DNA from: Siphonodentalium dalli
Taxonomy: Eukaryota > Mollusca > Scaphopoda > Gadilida > Siphonodentaliidae
Assembly: GCA_032622095.1 (NCBI GenBank)
Contig: CP136066.1
Coordinates: 146,907,559 to 146,971,558, forward strand
Length of the DNA: 64,000 bases
Direction of reading: 5' to 3'
This document shows positions 14,210-24,900 of this stretch, piece after piece; position 1 is the first letter of the stretch; each line of letters opens with the position of its first letter. A model generated the notes under the pieces. That model was not told the DNA's origin. It searched no databases and saw only the letters and a program-made list of their open reading frames with translations. The translations under genes were made by a program, and so were the position numbers.

Positions 14210-14760
14210 TCACGCCACAAGCTATAGGTCATGCCATGAATCTCAACTAATGCTAACGCCCGTAGAGATCATATTCCACCAGTACAAAACCTGGGGAACT
14301 TTTTTAAGTTTTGACAGGGAACCTTATAAAATCGAAAAAATAACACAGGGAATATATTTCTTTGTTATTATCTAGTTCTTAATAATGTACTTCATTGTAG
14401 GTGAAGGTCCCAACTCGAAATTTCAGGATTTAAGCGAATTTGTGAGCGATTTTGCTTTGCGTTCCTGACAAATATGAATTTTTTCCTGGGTAATTAATTG
14501 AATGTTTATTGCGATATCGGCTCTCAAAAGTCACAGAAAAGCATGAATTTTCGAGTTGGGACCTTCACATATAGTGAAGTACACTATTAAGGAACAGATA
14601 ATCATTAAGAAACATATTCCCCGTGTTATTTTTTCGACTTTATAAGGTTCCTGTCAAAACTTCAAAAAGTTCCCAGGTTTTGTACTGGTGGAATATGATC
14701 TCTACTCGCATTAGCCATAGTAGAGATTCATGGCATGATCTAACCACAAGCATAAACGTG
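14210..14760. repeat. Long imperfect hairpin (arms about 215 bp)
   Basis: 14210-14424 pairs in inverse with 14545-14760. Paired landmarks are GGTCATGCCATGAATCTC, GAGATCATATTCCACCAG and GGTCCCAACTCGAAA. The loop is about 120 bp. The phrase AAAGTTCCCAGGTTTTG is shared with the transposon at 16635-18430. Non-coding. Confidence 0.8.
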
Positions 14761-16634
14761 TTTGACCCGTTTCCTTTGCATGGACTATTTTTGTCCATAA
14801 TTGAGCATTATTAAATAATATGCGTTCTCATATTACTGGTACCATGATGAATGACACATGAATGTTGATTTCCGTTCTGTTCCAACCACGACATGTGAGT
14901 ACAAGAAGACACACTTCGCTTCAATCAAATTAAAATAATTCCACGCTGGCAAATCTCTGCCTGAACAGTCATTCAGTTATAGCAGAAGATTGGATTATTC
15001 GTGTTCGCTACACGTTTCGCAAGACTCACCAAATTCATACACGTTCTTCTATGATACGAGGAATCAAATCGTGTTGATTAAAGACGCTATATTTGCGAAT
15101 GGCTATCTTTCTCTCTGTCTGTTTGTGTGCTATATAACTTTACGGGGGACCATCTAGATGGCACTGAGGGGTCTAACAAAAGTAATTTTTCACGAGGAAG
15201 ATAATGGTTCGGGTTAAACTTTTGTAAAGTGTTGGTGTCAGGGGCGGAAAGGGAGAGGCACCAAAGCTGATACAAATATATTTACCACAAACTACCACCA
15301 ACTTGATACAAGTTCTTCTCCAATGCTACGAGGAATGAAATCATGTGGGCTAAAGACGCCACATTTAGTGCCGTTTTTGGGTCATGGACGGAGACGGAAA
15401 CAGAAGAATGTGTCCGATAGTACATAAGATAGTGTAGTTATTGTTATATGTTTTCCGGTTCTAGGATAAACTTCCTTTCCCCAGTGATTGTATTGATAGG
15501 GTTAATTGTATAGTGGTAAGCACTATGTACAGGAGAGATATATAATACGATGAATACGAGCGTACACACATAATTAACAAGATCATACCTTAATTGCTGA
15601 TGACTGGTTGCACTCATTGTCTCATTGTACAACAATGAGTAGAATAATAGAATAATCCAGTAACAATAGTGTGAGATACGCTATAGTGAACGTATATATA
15701 ACATGGATATCATGATACCTCAGACCTTATATGGACACATGATACCACCGACACTAGAAAATAACTACGCGTTCTCGTGAGCGAGGACTTCACTTATCCT
15801 GGAACCTTGCTACCACCAACATCTCTATATAACCTGTATACACAGAAACTTATAAAAATATATCAAATCTTCTGGACTCTTCATTTGTTACCGTACACGG
15901 CCAAACTATACCTTCACCACTAGACTACGGGACAAATGTTTTAGTTGCCGATACCCACCAAAGTTATATATATTCATCTCTATAATTCGTTCTAAGGAGA
16001 TTTTGGCAGTGAAAATTTCACAACCTCAACAAAATTTATGCTGACCAAATTAAGTCACTCGAACAGTTATATCTTCTCAACTGTCATATTTATATGGGGA
16101 CGGAAAAAAGGGCGTTCATATAGCGAGCTAGCCAGAAAAAAGATACATAGAAAAAAGCATATACATAAAAAAAAGTATATTTATTATTCTATTTGAGAGC
16201 TACATAATATATTATTGCAAAAGAGAGATGGAACTTTGTAGAATGCCTGTTCAAAAATAGTGGTCACAGTGTGCAGTCAAATATAATTTCTTCTGCGATA
16301 ACAGAAAACACAGTCAGTCGCACATGACTTTTCGGGATCCTCCAATACTGGCATCTGACAAGGGTACATTTGCCCGATACAGAGGATTTCTTTCATTGTT
16401 TTTTTCTTCAGATCAGACTCATAGCCTAACATAAACAGATTAAAATTGCGATCTGTGTCTGTCACATGGAGCTGATATATACAGTAGCAACATTTATTTT
16501 AAACTGAGAGTAATTAGCCAGTATGATATAGTACCATGAACAGAGCTAGGAGCACCTGGACATTTCTTTAAAACAGCTGGATCTTCATGGAGATATGATA
16601 ACCAGGTGTCCTAAAAATTTCAGTCAAACCCACT

Positions 16635-18430
16635 GGCCGGATTCGTCATCTCCGGTTTAAACCTCCGAGTTTAAACCTGGTTTAAACCTACATTGGCGGT
16701 CCAGCCAAACCGGGTTTAAGGGGGCGTTTTTGTCGTTCAGTTACCAACTAATTGACAACTCGATTTGGTGATATGAGCATACAGTCAAACTACCCTCTTA
16801 CCTATCGGACCAACAGACAAGCCGATATAATGGTTATTGACATGCCATAAATCATCGCGAACGCGTACAAGATTTATTCATTGAGAAATGAGTATCGCTC
16901 ATGAACCATTAATCCGATCTCTTTGTGTGTTTAAATCAATCTGACAAAGGGCGTGCCTGTCAACACGAGCTTCACGCGCTGTTTATCACTTTGTTTGTTA
17001 TTGATCTTCTGCAAGATGCTTTACCCGCAAAGACAAAATTTTGTGTATTTACATGTATATATGTATATATCAAGGGGTGTAGGAGCTGTATATCTGTATG
17101 TCCGTTTGTCTGTTAGCAACTGTTCTAAAACTGATTTAGAAATAAAAAAAAAATTATTTAGGAGTTGTATCTAACAAGAAACAATATTTAAAATGTATAT
17201 TAATATTTGTTTGTTTTAAATTTAACTAAATTGTTTTTTTAATTAAAATGTTCAAATGATCAAAACGTTCGCAAATGTGACGCATGCTCCTGTCGCACGA
17301 AGGGGCCGCAGGCCCCTCTGACGCTGAATAAAGGCTCCACAATCGAGTCAATCCTGGACCAAGAGGTCAGTCAAGTAAAAGCAATTTGCTTATGATTACA
17401 TATCAGAAGTGGCATCTGAACTGTTTGAAGTGGACAACTATACAGAGGCAGAGCTTTTGATAAAGAAATATATTACATGCGTTGCTTTTTTTCTATGTAA
17501 TAAATTTTCCGTCATGCGGGAAATCAAAAAGTTCCCAGGTTTTGAACTAGTGGAATATTATGGGAATTTATGGGCGGAGCCAGAGTAGAACTTTGTGGCT
17601 AGATCTACTTCAAAATAAGTTATAAAATTTGACTCATATATCAATATAAGTTTAGGATTGAAAACTATGTGTATAGCATATCTGGTCATGCAGTACCAGC
17701 GTGTTGGTGTCAAAAATTGAAACGTTGAATCATTCAAATGAATTCGTAGATACACCAGTATTTGTGATTGCCACAAGCCAAAAAAAAACAACACCCAGAA
17801 GATAGTTGTAAAAATCATACTGAAGGAACATGTCCATATCTGAGCAAACCTCGCGTGCGAATGAATCAACTGTGACATGATAACACCAGTCGGCAGCCGC
17901 CACTTAGACACGCCCTCACTCGAGATAATTTACTGCTCCACCCTTTGATTGATTGTTTGACAATTCTAAACCGCGATGAAGAAAAGACGGATTCGTCATC
18001 TCAAGTTTAGCCTCGGTAAACCTGGTTTAGCTGGACCGCCGAATTAGATGGTTTAGTTGTCGGTTTAAGCTTATAAAACGCAAAACATAAATAGAAATTG
18101 ACAAAAACTTATCCCCATACGCTTTATAGGTGTGAGTGCTTCTCGCTTATAAATTTCCAATCAAAATATGGTCGCTGTCGTAATTATTGATTTTCGCAAT
18201 CAATAAAACAAGGCGGTCCGCAGTAGGAAAGTACAAGTAATTATATCGACGATACAGAGACACTACTGCTAAACCACTGGTCTGGCTAGACCAGGTTTAA
18301 ACCAGAGATGACGAATGCGTCACTTAGCCCTGCGGTTGCGGGTTTAAACCACGGATTTTGCTGACTCACGGCGGTTTAAACCTAGAGGTTTACGTAGACC
18401 AGGTTTAAACCTGAGATGACGAATCGGGCC
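16635..18430. mobile_element. Inverted-repeat DNA transposon, 3-bp target duplication (copy 1)
   Basis: Termini are GGCCSGATTCGTCATCTC in inverted orientation, followed by runs of the palindrome GGTTTAAACC. The flanks are ACT (16632-16634) and ACT (18431-18433). The element interrupts a dispersed repeat whose uninterrupted copy at 1306-1335 has a single ACT, which fixes the borders. The interior has a second inverted pair of the same terminal motif (about 17990 and 18318), a GGGGCCGCAGGCCCC hairpin near 17305, and a minus-strand open frame of 117 residues (17558-17911) that resembles nothing I know. Superfamily not assigned; the 3-bp duplication would suit several. Confidence 0.85.
17255..17360 (+). 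repeat. Hairpin tag GGGGCCGCAGGCCCC
   Basis: A stem-loop tag followed by a GCTGAATAAAGGCTCC-type segment. Similar tags occur at 21150-21260, 21460-21530 (weaker) and 25830-25930. Two of the four lie in the paired transposon copies; the other two stand alone. Confidence 0.6.
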
Positions 18431-18560
18431 ACTATATTGATTTGTACAACTCTATGTGGAACCCAATTTTCGTCTTTTATTTTTGCGAATTTATGTTTAT
18501 GATCTTCATGTTTTGATCGAAATAAAAATATTTAAAAATAATAAAACAAAACAAACAAAT

Positions 18561-18754
18561 GTCCAATCCAACCACCTACATCGCAGTGATGTCTATCCGA
18601 TCGACGACCACATATAGTTTCGCGTTTATCCTCGCCCGGTATAAACTATCTGGACTATATATAAACCTAGTGGGTGAATACAAGCCATGCATGAAGTTTT
18701 ATATTATGTAGTACTTAAGCAAATCCAACTGCTATATATATATATTCCACACAG
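18561..18754. other. Intron sequence upstream of PKS exon A
   Basis: Ends in a TA-rich tract and the acceptor ttccacacag. No earlier KS exon is recognisable here or further upstream to position 1. Confidence 0.4.
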
Positions 18755-18915
18755 ATTTGAGTTATGGGACAATAACTTCTTCGGAATCAGTGATACGGAA
18801 GCTGAGACCATGGACCCGCAGCAATCCATTGTGGTGGAGTGCACTCACATGGCTCTGGAAAACGCAGGAATAAGAAAGACAGATATAGACGGATCAAGAA
18901 CAGGGGTTTTCATAG
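18755..18915 (+). CDS. PKS exon A: N-terminal half of KS
   Basis: Encodes FELWDNNFFGISDTEAETMD and on to TGVFIG, which is the KS stretch containing the family signature FFGIS...A..MDPQQ. The acceptor is ttccacacag just before 18755. The first base completes a codon from an unseen upstream exon (phase 2). The donor is tag/gtaggt at 18915/18916 (phase 1). The in-frame ATG at 18687 lies before the acceptor in non-KS sequence and is not the start. Confidence 0.92.
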
Positions 18916-21900
18916 GTAGGTGTACAGAATATTTACATTTTGTGAGGCAGAGGGAACAATCTGGTGTGAGTCACATCCGTTTAAGTGGTCCTGCTAATGG
19001 TTGTGGTAGGTCCTGCTGAATTGATATGATGCTGGTAGGGCAAACTGGTGTTGTTTTTGTTAAGAAAAAGTACCTATATATTGTAAAATACTTTAACAAT
19101 AGCTGTATTGGTTGACACAAACCGGCCATATCCATGATGGCTACTCGTGTCGTCTTGCAAACACCAGCGTACCATTATTATTTTTTCTAATCATTCAAAC
19201 GCCGCTAACACGAACCATTTAGAAAATATAACGATATTTGTTTCGTAACAGCAGCAGTTTGTCCTACCAGCATGATATAATTTCAACTGGCTTCACCAAC
19301 AGAACCACTTATATATATAACAAGTGGTGTTAGTGTGCTGTGGTTACCCATGACTCGAACAAACATGCCTTATTTGTTAAATAACAACACGGAGTGGCGT
19401 GCATTTTTCATAAATCCAGGCCAAAATTTGCACAGCATTTCCAATAAATAATTTCTCTGCGTGGAACTATCCGGCGAAAATTGTCACTGATCGCCATTGT
19501 AAGGAAGCATGGATCCGGCACCTACATATATTTTCTACGTCGTATATTCGCCGTAGTACGGCGTGTAATCGCCATGTAATACTGCGTATATTCGCCGTAG
19601 TACGGCGTATACACGCTGTACTATACTATAGAGAAGATTGATTTACAAGGGTAATAAAACTCGTGCACCCCTTGAAAGATTGGTATTACCCTGGAAAAAT
19701 TACCCTGGAAAAATTATTTTGTATTAGTCCGAAAAAAAATGACACTATATAAAGAAGACAGGTTTTACAAGGGTGATAACAATCTCGTATACCCCTTGTA
19801 CAATTGATATTTGTTATCCTCCATCCCATTTTCCTATCTTCTGATTGGCTGAGAGTGCGTCACGTGGCGGGCCGCAAATCACTTGTTACCCTCGAGGGTA
19901 ACATTTCGACAGTTGTTGACCACTCAGCGATTACCAGTAAACACAGAACTACGAAGAACTCAACGTGCAGAGATTCCCTCACAGCTCTCTAATAATTTCC
20001 GAAACACTCATTTTATAAACACCACAACCGCGAATTGTGGTGTATGTTAATTTGCATAATTGTTGTTTTTAATTTGTTATTAAAACACGCTATGTATAAA
20101 TGGTGTTATCACGGACAGAAATCCGTTACAAGGTGCTATGTTCCTATTGGACCTTTTTATATCAATAATCGATACCACGGAACAAATAGATAAACATTAT
20201 GCAGTTGGTATGATTGTACTGCAGACAATTACACACACGATGTACATACGTTATAAATACGTTTCTGTACTAAGCTCTAAAGATCAAATAGCCACTCTTT
20301 ACTGTTTATCATTTGACAATTTCCTTTCGACTATATATACATTCCTCAGACCTCACAAGAATCTATATATATAAAACCCGTCGTCTGTCTGTCTGTCTGT
20401 CTGTGTGTGTATAACTCGGTCACGCTTTTTGCGCGTTTATAACTTTTCAACCAGGCGTCCAATATGGCCCAAATTTGGACCACGGCCTGCACTGTGTCGT
20501 ATATATAGAAGATGAATCACCAAGTTTCACGCCGATTGGTCAAAGAAAACTTGAGAACGAACATGGTACCAAAATGCTGTATTTGCACTCAAGTAGACAC
20601 TCTTTCTTACGACGTTTGTAGAAATGACTTCATGTGACGTCGCACGCAAACCCACACTTGCTTTGCTATTGTAGACGAAACTTCCATTCGCTCTACCAAA
20701 GCGTTGTTGGAAATAGGCGCTAAATTAATTTGTCAGTTCAGGTTCAGTGTGAATATAAGTAACGAATGTTGATTTGGTCATGGAAGTGCACACATGTATA
20801 GTGTGGTAAAGAGTCGAGACTAGAAAGTTGTACCATCGTTGGGAATGGGTGCTAATATGGTACTTTAATTTGCCAGTTCGGTGTGAACATAAGTAAAGAA
20901 TGCTGTCTATGACATGAAAGTTGTGCATTGAGTGTGGAATCGAAGGAGTACCGGTATATATACCTGGAAGATTGCGAATGGACACAGTCTGACCTCCCTC
21001 CAGTGGGGACCGTTCAGTAGATTCGCCGGAACTCGGTTAGAATAACCACATTCCCGGGTCGGGACTAATACAGTGTAAACAATACCGTCGCCGCTAATTA
21101 ATGCTCTTTTAATCTTTCGGTTGAGTGCAAATCTGATAAAAGAATGTTTAAAATATCAAAATGTGCGCGAAACGCGCGCTGTTTAAGATCATATAATGTG
21201 CGCAAAGCGCACAAAGGGGCCGCAGGCCCCTCCACTGCTAAATAAAGGCTCCCGAATGGAGCCTGTTTCAGTTAGTATATAGTAATAAAGAAAAATATCT
21301 TGATTGTTGCGTTTCATATGTGCGTGCATATATTGTGGGTTGGGGAGAGGAGGGGTAGAAAATACTGTTTTATTGAAATATTAAAGTGTTTCCACACAAT
21401 TGGGCCGCAGTGCATTGGCCTGTGATCCTTAGGCTGCATTGTTGAATACAGTCTCCCACAGTCCGTTTAAGATCAAAATGTGCCGCAAGCCCCATTCGTC
21501 GCTGAATAAAGGCTCCCGAATTGAGTATGTTTCAGTATATAGTAATATTTAAAGTAATATGCTGATTTTGTTTAGTTCAATGTGTGCATGCGTATATAGG
21601 GCCTAAATATGTAGCTTGGATGTGTGGGAATACAGTTTTTAGTGAAATAAAGTGTTCCCTCGCGCATCGCGCATTTTTTTTTTAGCTATAATGCTTTATT
21701 CTCTCATCCAAGTTAATACATGTATAACATAAGGATATTGAGATATAGAATTATATAAACAATAGATATATAGAAATATTATACAATAGATATGTACATA
21801 TGGTTCCGGGTCGATGGTATGTTGAAATTCGATGAATGTATTCCGAGTTTTATTCTGACATCGCTACTCGCCAAGAGTAATGACGGCGCAATCTCGTGTG

Positions 21901-24900
21901 AAACCTTGTTGGTTGGAGTAAACTATATTTAATCGCAACGCTGACATAAAAGGTTGATGTCTTCACAGCCACACCGCGTTCATGACCGCGGACACTAGAA
22001 TTAAGTAACAAAGAACATTATATACCCGTCATTTTGTGACGGGCAATCCCCTAGTACCCTTATGTTACGTAACAGTCTGTAACAGTTGTCAATTTCTTTT
22101 TGCACCGCTACAATGTGTTAGTTTCACATTTTCGCGTTCTCGAAATTAACACGTCTACCTGCGTCTTTGCGCTCATTTAAAACGAAACCGAACATTTCGC
22201 CGCATGACTACTCTACTTCGAAATTGATTTACTCCTCTTTCCGTGAACCGATTCCCACCATGCGACCAGCAAACTGACCGGACAATAGCTGCGCAATGAT
22301 GGGTGTGTTAATTGATCCAAATTATGAATGTTTTATTTCTAAAAAGCGAGGATTCCAACATAAAATTAACTCTTCGAACTGGATTAAAGAATATGCGCGC
22401 GCACTTATGCCTGCCATTAAGGAGGTTCGTTCGTACTTCTTTGTCAGATAACAAAACAGTTGTCACCCTTGTTTTCGTGAGACACGGGGATTTGTCGCCG
22501 CTCTCGAGCGGGCGACAAATCCTCGTGTCTCACTCAATGGCGGGCGACAACTGTATAATATCACCATGGACAAATTTCATTGGCTTCGTGTCAGCCCGCA
22601 AAAAAATGCTGTCCCTATATAGAGCAGAATACGGTGGCTGGTTTATACGGTGGCTGGTTTAGGACATGGGAATTTTTGTTTTATTTCGTGGCCACGAAAT
22701 AACTAATTCGTGGCCACGAATTACTAATTCGTGACCACGAAATACTAATTCGTGACCACGAAATACTAATTCGTGGCCACGAAATAACTAATTCGTGGCC
22801 ACGAAATAACTAATTCGTGGCCACGAAATAACTAATCATGATATACGATATCGTCAGTCCCATTGTTGTACATGGAAGCGGATAGAGATGATCTGGTTGT
22901 AGTTGTCCACCATCTTGGGATGAGCCACGGCTATATGAGATAAAGGGTGTTGTAGGGTGGCCCGTAAAACAAATTAAGTAATCACTCCTTTCACCAACCC
23001 GATCCAAATTTGCCGCCGTTCAGGGGGGTGGGGTCACATAGGGCACCCACGACATTCAGTATATCTTGGAGGCCACCCTACAACACCCATTATACCACAT
23101 CAAACGGTTAAGGGGCCGAGAAATTATATAGGTGCCATATTTGAACCCATCTGGGGCGGCCATTTTGGATCGCGGAGGGTAAAAGCGGGTGAATATTTAG
23201 TTTGTCTCAGGGCTCACCCTACAACACACTTTATTAGACCTAAAATGGGGGGGGGGGGGTTGCATGGGTACCATATATGGACCCCTCTGATCAGTTATCA
23301 TTTTCGCTCGAGGTGGGCTGAAGGTGTGATAATTTAGCTTGCTTTGCGAGCCACCGAACAACAAGAAATAAAAGTTCCCATTTCCTAAACCAGCCGCCGT
23401 ACATTGGTGTAACGGACGCAGATAGATATGATTTATTTGCATATATATAAACACTTAATATATTTAAAAAATGGCACCTTTGTCAGGGCCATTAGGACTA
23501 CGTTTCTTCGAGTTGTCTTTGATTATGCCAAGTACATGTAACATGCTATTGTTGGTTATATGATTGTATCGCTCACTATGGACACTCCGTGTATATCAAT
23601 AACAAACTTTTGTCAGATACACATTAATGGTGACAAAACTATAGCGTTTCGTGGCGACTCGCCCCTCCCTATTCCGAACAGCTGTAAAGTGTCAAGAGTT
23701 GAGTTCCCAAGATAGTTTGACAAACGTTTGAGTGGGACTAGGCCTATACCGTATATGTGTGGTACTCACCAACCTCGAAACCACGTGATTCCCCACCGTG
23801 ATTATAGAATATAAACATACCAAAACTCCCAAACTGAAAGTGTTCAAAAGATAAGACTGTTGGTTATTGAGGGGAGTATTTTAGTGAAATTAACCATTAT
23901 ATTATTGACGCTGTGTGCGCCATCCGATTGAGATATGTACTATACGAAGAAGCTTGTCGATTTCATCACGTTCATTTCATTCATGAAATGCCATCATGTC
24001 GATTTAAACGAAATTCGACGAACAACGTCATCGTGTAGCTTTCACTATCGACCGAATTCGCGATAACCTGAATGTATCTTCTGCTTTGTTCATAAGTATG
24101 TGTTCCTTGTGAATTCATGGAAATAGAAGGATATCAAAGGATTATCAGATTCACGTATGTAATATTAGGAGAATTTGAACCCGATATAACGTTTGCATGC
24201 ATCACGAATTTCGATTTCGATACCAACATTATCTCCCGCCCTGCCAGAGTGATTGATATTTTCCCATTGTACGCACGATTTATATTTTAGGCCATTCCAA
24301 TGCAAATAGTTGACAGTCCTTAATAAGTTATAATTATGTTCTCAATAAAATGTAAGCCGCCGCTGCGAATGAACTTCACTCTGCATAATTCCGATAGAAA
24401 CTTCCCCCATTATGTAACGCCGGGAATTGAAAGACACACACGTTTATTTCCGATTACGAGATTAATGCTTTAAGCCCACCGATCTACTGTGCGAAAAAAC
24501 GCTCGCAAAATTTCAAAACAGCAGTGTCGTATTAGATAATAATTGGTGACGTCACACAATAAGATATAGTCTATATACGACCCAATGCGTCCGGCTTTGG
24601 TTCGTTATCAATTTTACAAGGGATATACGAGATTCTTACTACCCTTGTAAAACTTCTCTCTATATTCTCTCTACGACATTTTTTGCAGGCTAATATATAT
24701 TTTGTAAGAATGCTTGTACGATAGGGGAGTAATCAAAATTAATTACCCTTGTAAATACTGTCTGCTATACGATGGCTGGTTTAGGACATGGGAATTTTGT
24801 TTTTATTTCGTGGACAAGAAATACTAATTCGTGGCCACGAAATAACTAATTCGTGGCCACGAAATAACTAATTCGTTGCCACGAAATAACCAATTCGTGG

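Larger units (their letters stand above)
14990..18560 (+). repeat. Dispersed repeat R1, long copy interrupted by a transposon
   Basis: R1 runs 14990-16634 and resumes at 18431-18560 around the inserted element. Its middle (15.94-16.2 kb, TATATGGGGACGG) matches both flanks of the 56408-60568 element, so it serves as the empty site there. No protein similarity seen. Confidence 0.7.

Noticed and set aside
17558-17911. 117-codon minus-strand frame as the transposase of the 3-bp-family element
   Set aside because: No catalytic motif is visible, and in copy 2 the same region is split between two frames.
18687-18754. ATG at 18687 as the PKS start
   Set aside because: The residues before FELWDNN do not resemble KS, and a good acceptor (ttccacacag) lies just before the KS match; the family needs about 90 more N-terminal residues.
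22684-22832. CRISPR-like array of short regular repeats
   Set aside because: The units are contiguous 22-bp palindromes without unique spacers, in an animal intron, and inside an inverted-repeat element.
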